Positions 1-5,775 of a stretch of DNA of 7,688 nt are shown piece by piece. A program made the position numbers and the translations under genes. Numbering within the stretch: position 1 is the stretch's first letter; each line of letters begins with the position of its first letter. Under the pieces are notes generated by a model. That model made no database searches. It was not told the origin of the DNA and saw only the letters and a list, made by a program, of their open reading frames with translations. This DNA comes from DATARH01 sp035507475 (lineage in GTDB: Bacteria > Pseudomonadota > Alphaproteobacteria > ATCC43930 > CGMCC-115725), in contig DATJOB010000316.1 of assembly GCA_035507475.1 (NCBI GenBank), positions 1-7,688 of the forward strand, given 5' to 3'.

Positions 1-198
1 GCGCCGCAACTGTACGTGGCCGTGGGCATTTCGGGTGCGATTCAACATTTGGCCGGCATGAAGGACTCGAAGGTCATCGTCGCGATCAACAAGGACGAAG
101 AGGCGCCGATCTTCCAGATCGCCGATTACGGCGTGGTCGGCGACCTGTTCAAGCTGGTGCCGGAGCTGGCGGCGGAGCTGGAGAAGCAGAAGGCGTGA
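1..198 (+). CDS. etfA: Electron transfer flavoprotein alpha subunit, C-terminal part (copy 1, cut by window edge)
   Basis: Frame 1 is open from the first base and ends with TGA at 196-198, giving the last 65 residues of an ETF alpha subunit. It carries the FAD-binding motifs GISGAIQHLAGM and NKDEEAPIFQIADYG, which correspond to residues 254-318 of the complete copy at 313-1269. The two copies agree at 55 of 65 residues. They differ at many third codon positions, although a 32-base block around the IFQIADYG codons is identical, so they are diverged homologues and not a recent duplicate. ETF alpha with ETF beta binds FAD and passes electrons from acyl-CoA dehydrogenases to ETF:ubiquinone oxidoreductase in the cytoplasm. 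A 3-hydroxybutyryl-CoA dehydrogenase start follows after 4 bases, the usual alphaproteobacterial etfA-hbd order. The start lies outside the window. Confidence 0.93.
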   Translation, partial: APQLYVAVGISGAIQHLAGMKDSKVIVAINKDEEAPIFQIADYGVVGDLFKLVPELAAELEKQKA

Positions 199-202
199 AG
201 CG

Positions 203-302
203 ATGATCTCTTCGATCGGGGTGATCGGCGCGGGACAGATGGGCTCGGGCATCGCGCAGGTCGCGGCCCGCGCCGGGCTGACCGTGCATATGCTCGATGC
301 GG
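203..302 (+). pseudogene. 3-hydroxybutyryl-CoA dehydrogenase, N-terminal fragment, truncated
   Basis: ATG at 203 opens a frame whose first 33 residues match the start of the NAD-dependent 3-hydroxyacyl-CoA dehydrogenase family. A short beta strand leads into the glycine-rich dinucleotide loop GAGQMGSGIA, then a helix and the second strand ending in MLDA. The enzyme normally has about 290 residues and oxidises 3-hydroxybutyryl-CoA in beta-oxidation or butanoate metabolism. After about base 302 similarity stops. The frame then runs into the antisense of the second etfA and ends at 385, giving an unrelated tail. The break lies within about 10 bases of the stop codon of the opposing etfA. The product could not be active, having only part of the Rossmann fold and no catalytic domain. 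The cause may be a real rearrangement or a chimeric assembly. Confidence 0.8.
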
Positions 303-312
303 TGCAGTTCGC

Positions 313-1269
313 TCACTGTTGGCGCTTGGCGAGCTCGGCGTCGAGCTCGGGCAGAACCTTGAACAGATCGCCGACGAGCCCGTAATCGGCGATCTGGAAG
401 ATCGGCGCCTCCTCGTCCTTGTTGATGGCGACGATGACCTTCGAATCCTTCATACCGGCGAGGTGCTGGATCGCGCCCGAGATGCCGACCGCGATATAGA
501 GCTCGGGCGCGACGATCTTGCCGGTCTGTCCGACCTGGTAGTCGTTGGAGACAAAGCCGGCATCGACCGCGGCGCGCGAAGCGCCGACCGCGGCGCCGAG
601 CTTGTCGGCCACTGCCTCCAGCAGATGAAAATTGTCGCCCGACTGCATGCCGCGCCCGCCGGAGATGATGACCCGGGCGGCGGTCAACTCGGGGCGCTCC
701 GATTTCGACAGCTCGGCCTTGACGAATTCGGAGAGCCCGGCGGCGCCCGGACCGCTCACCGCCTCGACCGGCGCCGCGCCGCCCGTCGCCTCGACCGGCG
801 GAAAGGCGGTGCCGCGCACGGTGATGATCTTGACCGCGTCCTTCGATTGCACCGTCGCGAGCGCGTTGCCGGCATAGATCGGCCGCACGAAGGTGTCCGG
901 CGAGACGACGGCGCTGATGTCGGAGACCTGCATCACGTCGAGGAGCGCGGCGACGCGCGGCATCAGGTTCTTGCCCTGCGTCGTCGCCGGCGCCAGCAGG
1001 TGCGAATATTGCGGCGCGAGGCCGATGACGAGCGGCGCCACGTTCTCGGCAAGCCCGTGCCCGTAGGCCGCATCGTCGGCGATCAAAACCTTGGCCACGC
1101 CGGCGATCTTGGCCGCCGCCTCGGCGGCGGGGCGGCAGGCTTGGCCGGCGACGAGAACATGGATGTCGCCGGCTCCGACCTTCGCCAGCTCGGCGCCGGC
1201 CGCGACCGCGTTGAGCGTCGCCGGCTTGAGCGAGGCGTTGTCGTGCTCGGCGACGACGAGGACGGCCAT
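313..1269 (-). CDS. etfA: Electron transfer flavoprotein alpha subunit (copy 2, complete)
   Basis: A 318-residue ETF alpha subunit, the normal length for the family. Residues 1 to about 185 form the N-terminal domain (start MAVLVVAEHD). The C-terminal FAD domain contains SGGRGM (203-208), GASRAAVDAGF (229-239), QVGQTGK (245-251), GISGAIQHLAGM (262-273) and NKDEEAPIFQIADYG (283-297), the residues that hold FAD in ETF. It pairs with the etfB product to accept electrons from flavin dehydrogenases of fatty-acid and amino-acid oxidation. Its ATG overlaps the etfB stop by one base (TGATG), which implies translational coupling and equal subunit supply. The gene usually found next, hbd, is missing: beyond the stop the sequence turns within about 10 bases into an inverted, truncated etfA-hbd pair. 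Identification is secure. Confidence 0.97.
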   Translation of the reverse strand: MAVLVVAEHDNASLKPATLNAVAAGAELAKVGAGDIHVLVAGQACRPAAEAAAKIAGVAKVLIADDAAYGHGLAENVAPLVIGLAPQYSHLLAPATTQGKNLMPRVAALLDVMQVSDISAVVSPDTFVRPIYAGNALATVQSKDAVKIITVRGTAFPPVEATGGAAPVEAVSGPGAAGLSEFVKAELSKSERPELTAARVIISGGRGMQSGDNFHLLEAVADKLGAAVGASRAAVDAGFVSNDYQVGQTGKIVAPELYIAVGISGAIQHLAGMKDSKVIVAINKDEEAPIFQIADYGLVGDLFKVLPELDAELAKRQQ

Positions 1270-2018
1270 CAGATGACCCTCGCCTCGGTCTTGAGCTTGG
1301 TCACCAGCTCTTCGACCGAACCGACCTTGACGCCGCCCTGGCGCTTCGCCGGCTCGTCGACCTTGAGCGTCACGAGCCGCGGCGCGACATCGACGCCGAG
1401 CGCGTCGGGGGTCAGCATGTCGATCGGCTTTTTCTTCGCTTTCATGATGTTGGGCAGCGATGCGTAACGCGGCTCGTTAAGTCGGAGGTCGGTCGTCACG
1501 ACCGCCGGCAGCTTGAGCCGCACGGTCTCGAGCCCGCCATCGACCTCGCGCGTCACCTCGGCATGGCCGTCGGCGATGACCAGCTTCGAGGCGAAGGTCG
1601 CCTGCGGCCAGCCGAGCAGCGCGGCCAGCATCTGGCCGGTCTGGTTGCAGTCGTCGTCGATCGCCTGCTTGCCGATGATGACGATCTCCGGCCCCTCTTT
1701 CTCGATCACCGCCTTCAACAGCTTGGCGACGGCCAAGGGCTGGAGCTCGACGTCGGTCTGCACCAGAACGCCGCGGTCGGCGCCCATCGCCAGCGCGGTG
1801 CGGATCGTCTCCTGGCATTGCGCGACCCCGGCCGAGAAGGCGACGACCTCCTCGACCTTGCCGGCTTCGCGCAGGCGCAGCGCCTCCTCGACGGCGATCT
1901 CGTCGAACGGGTTCATCGACATCTTGACGTTGGCGGTCTCGACGCCGGTGTGGTCGGCCTTGACCCGCACCTTGACGTTGTAGTCGACCACCCGCTTGAC
2001 CGCGACCAGCGCCTTCAT
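1269..2018 (-). CDS. etfB: Electron transfer flavoprotein beta subunit
   Basis: A 249-residue ETF beta subunit of typical length. The AMP-binding face is visible as NPFDEIAVEEALRL (36-49) and GKQAIDDDCNQTGQM (116-130). The family signature spans residues 159-197, from VDGGLE through LPAVVTTDLRLNEPRYA to LPNIMKAKKK; the LNEPRYASLPNIMKAKK stretch is the recognition loop that docks on acyl-CoA dehydrogenases. ATG at 2018 starts the protein directly at the conserved MKALVAVKRVVDYN. No strong Shine-Dalgarno sequence precedes it. A 92-base gap separates it from the upstream SnoaL-like gene and contains a plausible sigma70-type promoter, so etfBA may be transcribed both with the cobalamin genes and on its own. 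Its stop overlaps the etfA start by one base. Confidence 0.97.
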   Translation of the reverse strand: MKALVAVKRVVDYNVKVRVKADHTGVETANVKMSMNPFDEIAVEEALRLREAGKVEEVVAFSAGVAQCQETIRTALAMGADRGVLVQTDVELQPLAVAKLLKAVIEKEGPEIVIIGKQAIDDDCNQTGQMLAALLGWPQATFASKLVIADGHAEVTREVDGGLETVRLKLPAVVTTDLRLNEPRYASLPNIMKAKKKPIDMLTPDALGVDVAPRLVTLKVDEPAKRQGGVKVGSVEELVTKLKTEARVI

Positions 2019-2047
2019 CTCGCACCACGACGGAAATTGGGGCGCCG

Positions 2048-2075
2048 ATTGTGCATGTGCTCAGGCAGATGGCAA
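2048..2075 (-). promoter_or_regulatory. Candidate promoter for etfBA
   Basis: On the minus strand, TTGCCA (2075-2070; 5 of 6 to TTGACA) is followed after 16 bases by CACAAT (2053-2048; 4 of 6 to TATAAT). A start site near 2040 would leave a leader of about 22 bases before the etfB ATG. It lies in the only sizeable gap (2019-2110) of this operon. It is seen by eye only; matches of this quality also occur by chance. Confidence 0.35.
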
Positions 2076-2110
2076 GAGGCCCGGGCGCAAGGCCGTCGCG
2101 CCTTCCGCCG

Positions 2111-2506
2111 CTAGAGGCGGGCCTTGTGCTCGACCTGCTTCCAGAACGTGTTCTTGTGGACGATCTTGCCGTCGAGGTTGAAGGTGTAGATGTCGCAGCC
2201 CTGGTAATTCAGCGCCTCGCCGTCGCTGCCCTGGCCACGCACCGTCCATACCGAGATCGCCCGGTTGGCCTCGGGCGCGAGGATGTATTCCTCGTTCTCC
2301 CAGCGCATGTCGGGGATCTGCACGAAGCGGTCGGCGAGCGCCCGGCGGATCGCCGCCTTGCCGCTCAGCGTGCGGCCGACCGCCTCCGGCCCGCGCGCCA
2401 GGCAGAACACGCCGTCCTCGGCGAAGCAGGCGACGATGCGGTCGACGTCGCGGCTGTTGAACGCGGCCGAGATCGATTTCATCAGGTCGAGGGTCACCAT
2501 GGTCAT
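2111..2506 (-). CDS. SnoaL/NTF2-like fold protein of unknown function
   Basis: A 131-residue protein of the NTF2-like/SnoaL (ketosteroid isomerase-like) fold. It opens with a helix (LDLMKSISAAFNSRDVDRI) and the typical FAEDGVF segment. Strands in the middle contain WTVRGQGSDG, and the end reads NYQGCDIYTFNLDGKIVHKNTFWKQVE, the usual last two strands of small NTF2-like proteins (usual length 110-150). The ATG at 2506 overlaps the stop of the adenosyltransferase gene by four bases (ATGA) and is preceded by GAGAAG, supporting this start over the ATG two codons further in. The family contains enzymes, binding proteins and proteins without known activity. No catalytic residue set can be assigned here, so the substrate is unknown. 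Its position between pduO and etfB suggests co-expression, not a proven shared pathway. Confidence 0.85.
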   Translation of the reverse strand: MTMVTLDLMKSISAAFNSRDVDRIVACFAEDGVFCLARGPEAVGRTLSGKAAIRRALADRFVQIPDMRWENEEYILAPEANRAISVWTVRGQGSDGEALNYQGCDIYTFNLDGKIVHKNTFWKQVEHKARL

Positions 2507-3084
2507 GCGCTCTTCTCGTTGTCGCGGGTGAGGCCAGGCCGCCACAGCACGTCGCCGGCCCCGTTGTCGTTGAGCTGTCGGCTCAGCACGAAGAGATGGT
2601 CGGAGAGCCGGTTCAGATACTTGACCGCCTCCGGGTTGACCGGCTCCTCGACGGCAAGCGTGCAGACCAGCCGCTCGGCGCGGCGGGTCACGGTGCGCGC
2701 GAGGTGGAGATGCGCCGCGGCCGGCGAGCCGCCCGGCAGCACGAACGAGTGGAGCGGCTGCAGCGCTCCGTTCATCGCGTCGATCTCGCGCTCGAGGCGC
2801 CTGACCTGCGCCGCGACGATGCGCAGCGCGCCGGCGGCGCGGCGGCCGGCCTGCGGCGTGCACAGATCGGCGCCGAGGTCGAAGAGGTCGTTCTGGATGC
2901 GGGCCAGCATCGCGTCGGCCTCGCCCTGCGTGTGCAGCCGCGCCAGGCCAAGCGCGGCGTTGGCTTCGTCGACCGTGCCGTACGCCGCGACGCGTGCCGA
3001 TTGCTTCGAGACCCGGCTGCCGTCGCCGAGCGAGGTCTGCCCCTTGTCGCCGCCGCGCGTGTAGATGCGGGTCAGCCTGACCAT
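2503..3084 (-). CDS. pduO: PduO-type cob(I)alamin adenosyltransferase
   Basis: A 193-residue ATP:cob(I)alamin (cob(I)yrinic acid a,c-diamide) adenosyltransferase of the PduO type, full length. The N-terminal ATP-binding segment is TRGGDKGQTSLGDG (9-22), followed by RVAAYGTVDEANAALG (31-46), NDLFDLGADL (65-74), FVLPGGSPAAAHLHLAR (114-130), TRRAER (133-138) and LNRLSDHLFVLSRQLN (157-172). These are the conserved helices of the trimeric five-helix bundle; the RRAER arginines and the DE of TVDEAN are family hallmarks. The enzyme makes adenosylcobalamin, the cofactor of methylmalonyl-CoA mutase and related mutases. This fits a position next to etfBA in acyl-CoA catabolism. The ATG overlaps the stop of the upstream membrane protein by one base, and its own stop overlaps the next gene by four. 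Confidence 0.96.
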   Translation of the reverse strand: MVRLTRIYTRGGDKGQTSLGDGSRVSKQSARVAAYGTVDEANAALGLARLHTQGEADAMLARIQNDLFDLGADLCTPQAGRRAAGALRIVAAQVRRLEREIDAMNGALQPLHSFVLPGGSPAAAHLHLARTVTRRAERLVCTLAVEEPVNPEAVKYLNRLSDHLFVLSRQLNDNGAGDVLWRPGLTRDNEKSA

Positions 3085-3278
3085 CAGCGGTTCGCCGCCA
3101 TCATCATCAGGATCGCCAGCACGACCAGCGCCACCGCCTGCAGGACGACCCGCATCTGCATCATCTTGTTGGAGCGGCGCGGGTTGCCGCCCTTCAGCAT
3201 CGTCGCGACGCCGATCGCCAGCACGGCGAGCACGCCGAGCATCGCCAGCACCAGGATGAGCGTCAGAAAAGCCTTCAT
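3084..3278 (-). CDS. Twin transmembrane (HIG1-domain-like) small protein
   Basis: A 64-residue membrane protein with two hydrophobic segments (about 3-28 and 44-61) around a short basic loop. The loop reads GGNPRRSNKMMQMRVVLQ, which matches the HIG1/twin-transmembrane family pattern (GNP, RSN, MR and Q). In other bacteria and mitochondria HIG1 proteins associate with respiratory oxidases; whether this one does is unknown. This gene commonly sits just before pduO and etfBA in alphaproteobacteria, from general recollection of such loci, and here it is the first gene of the operon. Its stop overlaps the pduO start as TGATG. No Shine-Dalgarno sequence is evident, and a TATGAT element lies only nine bases upstream of the ATG, suggesting a very short or absent leader. 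Confidence 0.88.
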   Translation of the reverse strand: MKAFLTLILVLAMLGVLAVLAIGVATMLKGGNPRRSNKMMQMRVVLQAVALVVLAILMMMAANR

Positions 3279-3281
3279 CGC

Positions 3282-3299
3282 CGCGGCATCATAGCCGCG
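3282..3299 (-). promoter_or_regulatory. Candidate -10 element inside a small inverted repeat, start of the pduO-etf operon
   Basis: On the minus strand TATGAT (3293-3288, 5 of 6 to TATAAT) is flanked by the inverted arms CGCGGC and GCCGCG. It ends nine bases before the ATG at 3278. A weak -35 match, TGGTCA (3315-3310), lies 16 bases upstream. Initiation at the normal distance would start the mRNA within a few bases of the ATG, giving a leaderless or near-leaderless transcript. The arms could also be an operator. Confidence 0.35.
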
Positions 3300-3368
3300 C
3301 GCCGCGAAATGACCACCGCCGCCCGAAAGCCGCTAAGCTGCGCGCCTGCCACGCGGAGAGCAAAGCCG

Positions 3369-4220
3369 ATGACGACCCCGACGGAGCTGACGACGGAACT
3401 GGCGGCGGCGCTGGCGCCCGGCGGGCGGGTGAGCATCCCGTATCGCGACCGGTTCAGCCCCGAGCGGGCGCTCTCGCTCGAATGCTACCGCCCGGCCACG
3501 CACGGCCCGGATTCGCCGGTGGCGATCGTCCAGCACGGGCAGAGCCGCAACGGCCGCGAATATTGCGACGGCTGGATCGCCACCGCCGATCGGGTCGGAC
3601 TGCTCGTCGTCGCGATCACCTTTCCGCTCGACGCGTGGCCCGACGCGCTCACCTACAACAACGGCCACGTGCTCGACGCCGATGGCGCGCTGCGTCCGCG
3701 CGACGCGTGGTCGTTCGCGATCCCCGGCCGGGTCTTCGGCCTGTTGCGCGAGGCCGGCGTCACGCGGCGGGCCCAGATGCATCTGTGGGGGCACTCGGCC
3801 GGCGGGCAATATGTCCACCGGCTGCTGGCGACGCAGCCGCACGGGGTCTTGGCCAAGGTGGGCGCCGCCAATCCCGGCTGGTACACGCTGCCGACGCTCG
3901 ACCTGCCCTATCCCGAGGGGCTCGGCGGCATCGGGCTCGGCCGCGACGACGTCGTCCGACTGCTGGCGTACCCGCTGGTGATCTTTGCCGGCGACCGCGA
4001 CATCGACAGCACCGCCGCGAACCTGCCGAGCCACGACGCGGCCAAGGCGCAGGGACCGCACCGTTTTGCCCGCGCGCATTTCTACCTGGAGCGCGGCCGC
4101 AGCGAGGCGGCGAGGCTCGGCGTCGCCTGCAACTGGCGGCTCGAAGTCGTGCCCGGGGTCGGCCACGAAGGCCCCGGCGGGATGTCCGCCTTCGCTGCCC
4201 GGTATTGGTTCGGCGGCTAG
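3369..4220 (+). CDS. Alpha/beta hydrolase
   Basis: A 283-residue alpha/beta-hydrolase-fold protein. The oxyanion-side HGQ follows the strand VAIVQ (about 51-58). The nucleophile elbow is GHSAGG with Ser143, the likely acid lies in the GDRD segment (209-211) after strand YPLVIFAG, and the likely base is His266 in GVGHEG. The order and spacing suit an esterase/lipase-like or depolymerase-like serine hydrolase, but the substrate cannot be read from the sequence. There is no signal peptide, so it is probably cytoplasmic. ATG at 3369 is chosen over one 60 bases upstream because GGAG lies about 10 bases before it and the extra N-terminus looks non-coding. The gene diverges from the operon at 3278, and its TAG stop shares CTAG with the convergent ChaC gene. 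Confidence 0.88.
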   Translation: MTTPTELTTELAAALAPGGRVSIPYRDRFSPERALSLECYRPATHGPDSPVAIVQHGQSRNGREYCDGWIATADRVGLLVVAITFPLDAWPDALTYNNGHVLDADGALRPRDAWSFAIPGRVFGLLREAGVTRRAQMHLWGHSAGGQYVHRLLATQPHGVLAKVGAANPGWYTLPTLDLPYPEGLGGIGLGRDDVVRLLAYPLVIFAGDRDIDSTAANLPSHDAAKAQGPHRFARAHFYLERGRSEAARLGVACNWRLEVVPGVGHEGPGGMSAFAARYWFGG

Positions 4221-4771
4221 GGGATCGCCTCGACCAGCCGCTCGATGCGGTGCAGCGCGCCGTCGCGAATGCCGAGCTCTTCGAGATGGCGCACGGTGTT
4301 GCGGAGATAGTCGCGCCCGGTGCCGCGGTCGCCGCGCGAGACGGCGATGACCCGCGCCGCCGCCTCCGCCGCGAGGCGGCCGGCATAGTCGCGCGAATCG
4401 CGGCGCACGGTGAAGGCGTAGCCGCCCACCGGGCCGCGCGCGGTGGCAATGCCGAGCGGCGTCAGGCGATAGACGAAGCCGGTCATCTCGCGCGCCCAGA
4501 GGCGGTCCAGCTCCTCGGCCAGCGAGGCCGCCGGCAGCCGGTAGGCGATGCCGCGGCACGAGCCGCCGCGGTCGAGCCCGAGCACCAGCCCCGGCTTCTC
4601 GCGGGTGCCGCGATATTCGGGCGAATAGAGGCAGAAGGCGCGATGGTAGCCGTGGATGCGGGCGGGCAGCGCCTCCTCGAAGCGCATCTCCGGGCTCCAC
4701 ATCAAGGAGCCGTAGGCAAAGATCCACACCGGCTGCGCGGCGGCGCGCAGCTCGACCACCCAGCCGGGCAT
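4217..4771 (-). CDS. ChaC-type gamma-glutamylcyclotransferase
   Basis: A 184-residue protein of the glutathione-specific gamma-glutamylcyclotransferase (ChaC) family, which cleaves glutathione to 5-oxoproline and cysteinylglycine in the cytoplasm. Visible motifs are the substrate loop WIFAYGSLMWSP (16-27), YHRAFCLYS (42-50), RGTREKPGLVLGLDRGGSC (54-72), WARE with the probable catalytic Glu95, and the C-terminal DYAG, DYL and HLEELGI segments. The start is uncertain. ATG at 4771 gives normal family length, but neither it nor ATG at 4819 has a good ribosome site; the frame upstream of 4819 reads through GC-rich repeats and is unlikely to be coding. Together with the glutaredoxin-DinB gene downstream it hints at thiol metabolism, which is an inference. 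Confidence 0.92.
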   Translation of the reverse strand: MPGWVVELRAAAQPVWIFAYGSLMWSPEMRFEEALPARIHGYHRAFCLYSPEYRGTREKPGLVLGLDRGGSCRGIAYRLPAASLAEELDRLWAREMTGFVYRLTPLGIATARGPVGGYAFTVRRDSRDYAGRLAAEAAARVIAVSRGDRGTGRDYLRNTVRHLEELGIRDGALHRIERLVEAIP

Positions 4772-4829
4772 CGGGTCGATCGGATAGCGCGAAACGAGGA
4801 GCGGGGCGGCCAATCCCATGGCGGCGCGA

Positions 4830-4859
4830 GCTTGCGGCCCGCGCGCGCCGCGCGCAAGC
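4830..4859. repeat. GC-rich inverted repeat upstream of the ChaC gene
   Basis: GCTTGCG (4830-4836) and CGCAAGC (4853-4859) form a perfect 7-bp inverted repeat around a 16-base loop of alternating GC. It lies in the intergenic stretch 4772-4965, about 60 bases before the ChaC ATG. It could be an upstream mRNA structure or repeat debris. No promoter was recognised here. Confidence 0.4.
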
Positions 4860-4902
4860 ACCGACTGTTCCCCGATGCGCCCGGGTCCGACCGGTGGGAC
4901 GG

Positions 4903-4926
4903 ATGGCCGGGCCAAAGCCCGGCCAT
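4903..4926. repeat. REP-like palindromic repeat (10-bp stem, CAAA loop)
   Basis: ATGGCCGGGC (4903-4912), loop CAAA, then GCCCGGCCAT (4917-4926) make a perfect 10-bp hairpin. Similar GGCCGGG palindromes followed by ATGACG are widespread intergenic repeats in alphaproteobacterial genomes, from general recollection. It lies 39 bases downstream of the PRC-barrel stop. As RNA it could halt decay or help end transcription, but no T-tract follows on either strand, so it is not a classical terminator. Confidence 0.65.
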
Positions 4927-4965
4927 GACGACATAAGAGGCGATTGAAGCGACCTGAACCGCGCT

Positions 4966-5346
4966 TTACGCCGGCGGGACCAGGTAGAACGCGTCGATCC
5001 GCTCGGGGTAGGTCGACCAGTCGGGTTCGCTGGCCGCCGTGTAGCTCGGCGCGCGCTCCAGCTGCTCGCGGTCGACGTCGACGACATAGCCGCCGAGCCG
5101 GGTGTCGTAGGTCAGCATCCGCCAGGGCAGCGGGTGATAGCTCTCGCCAATCCCGAGAAACCCGCCGAACGACATGATCGCGTAGGCGACCCGGCCGTTG
5201 AATTTGTTCAGCATCAGCCCATAGAGCGAGCCGAGCCGCTCGGCCCGCGTGTCGTAGACCGCGCTGCCAATGACCTTGTCGGCGGAGATGAGGTTGAGGG
5301 TCTCGTCGGTGGCGACATTGCCGCCCGGCGGCATGACGGTGTCCAT
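4966..5346 (-). CDS. PRC-barrel domain protein
   Basis: A 126-residue single PRC-barrel domain protein. After a 15-residue polar N-terminus, the domain runs from about residue 18 to 92. It shows LISADKVIGSAVYDTRAERL, then SLYGLMLNKFNGRVAYAIMSFGGFLGIGE and YHPLPWRMLTYD, which is the typical strand-turn pattern (SFGGFLGIGE..HPLPW is the diagnostic part). The PRC fold occurs in the photosynthetic reaction centre H subunit and the RNA-processing protein RimM; stand-alone copies in alphaproteobacteria are of unknown role, often stress-linked. There is no signal peptide or membrane segment. AGGA lies about eight bases before the ATG at 5346. The gene follows the small membrane protein gene by 23 bases and is probably co-transcribed with it. 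Confidence 0.93.
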   Translation of the reverse strand: MDTVMPPGGNVATDETLNLISADKVIGSAVYDTRAERLGSLYGLMLNKFNGRVAYAIMSFGGFLGIGESYHPLPWRMLTYDTRLGGYVVDVDREQLERAPSYTAASEPDWSTYPERIDAFYLVPPA

Positions 5347-5369
5347 GATCGTGTTCCTGCTCTGTTGTG

Positions 5370-5594
5370 TCAGCTCGACCGGCAGACGGCGCGCAAGCCC
5401 AGCGCGGCGGCCAATCCCAGCGCCGCGGCCACGCCGATCATGCGGAACGGCCGCAAATCGAGCGGCGGCGTCGCAGCGAAGGCGTAGTCCGCCGGCTGGC
5501 CCTCGGCCGAAGCGATACCGGCGACGATCTCGGGCTCGGTGCGCCGGGTCGCGGCGATCGAGGTCGGCTCGGAAGTGTCGGCGCTGATGGGCAT
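5370..5594 (-). CDS. Small tail-anchored membrane protein, unknown function
   Basis: A 74-residue reading frame starting MPISADTSEP at 5594, preceded by CAGGGA with a five-base spacer, a good ribosome site. Residues 1 to about 45 are polar, Ala/Thr/Glu-rich and probably disordered. Residues about 52-70 (MIGVAAALGLAAALGLRAV) form one hydrophobic helix of the Gly/Ala type, so the protein looks C-terminally anchored with its N-terminus in the cytoplasm. Its last residues are CRSS. The family was not recognised. Support for coding is the ribosome site, the membrane helix and the 23-base spacing to the PRC-barrel gene on the same strand. The frame stays open further upstream to 5813 through a DinB-like remnant, but that extension is not expected to be translated from this mRNA. 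Confidence 0.65.
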   Translation of the reverse strand: MPISADTSEPTSIAATRRTEPEIVAGIASAEGQPADYAFAATPPLDLRPFRMIGVAAALGLAAALGLRAVCRSS

Positions 5595-5611
5595 GGCGGT
5601 CCCTGTGACGG

Positions 5612-5634
5612 GGCTCGCCGCCGATCGGCGAGCC
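5612..5634. repeat. Strong 9-bp hairpin ahead of the small membrane protein gene
   Basis: GGCTCGCCG (5612-5620), loop CCGAT, CGGCGAGCC (5626-5634): a perfect 9-bp inverted repeat whose near edge is 17 bases upstream of the ATG at 5594, just outside its ribosome site. No T-run follows on the minus strand, so termination is unlikely. It may be a 5' leader structure or a protein-binding site. No convincing promoter was found between 5635 and 5670. Confidence 0.5.
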
Positions 5635-5678
5635 GACGCAGCAATAACGACGGCCGACGCGCTTGGTTCTCGCCAGAG

Positions 5679-5744
5679 GTCACAGAGCTGTTCGGGCAGC
5701 GGCAGGTCGGCGAAATCGGCCGAGTGCTGCGGCCGATCGGCCGC
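5679..5744 (-). pseudogene. DinB-like C-terminal remnant (second, diverged copy of the glutaredoxin-DinB tail)
   Basis: Read on the minus strand this stretch encodes AADRPQHSADFADLPLPEQ, which matches AADRPLQPADFADLPMPKQ at the end of the intact gene at 6063-6830 (14 of 19 residues; 50 of 57 bases between 5688-5744 and 6078-6134). The similarity runs about three codons further, where a Trp-Asp pair has become Cys-Asp, and the stop codon that ends the intact gene is absent. Upstream of 5744 the match stops and an unrelated adenylation-type fragment begins at 5776. This is most simply the tail of a deleted paralogue. The block contains the 16-base palindrome GCGGCCGATCGGCCGC (5729-5744), also present at 6119-6134. 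Confidence 0.7.
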
Positions 5745-5775
5745 CAATGACGGGTGGCGCCGACCGCTCACCCGA

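Noticed and set aside
1..510. Inverted etfA pair as ends of a mobile element
   Set aside because: The repeated sequence is coding DNA of a housekeeping family with codon-position divergence, and no transposase or target duplication is visible.
319..1467. Long plus-strand open frame (382 codons) opposite etfA and etfB
   Set aside because: It is antisense to two well-recognised genes, rich in Arg/Asp/Gly runs typical of GC-rich shadow frames, and resembles no protein family.
2092..2122. Intrinsic terminator at the end of the SnoaL-like gene
   Set aside because: CCGCC/GGCGG can form only a 5-bp stem around the stop codon and no T-run follows, so it is not a credible terminator.
4903..4926. Rho-independent terminator for the PRC-barrel gene
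   Set aside because: The 10-bp stem is strong but lacks a T-tract on either strand and looks like a dispersed palindromic repeat; it is listed as a repeat instead.
3333..5087. Minus-strand open frame of 584 codons across the hydrolase, ChaC and PRC regions
   Set aside because: It crosses genes on both strands, overlaps the real ChaC frame in a different phase and is dominated by Arg/Pro/Ala; the real genes explain this DNA.
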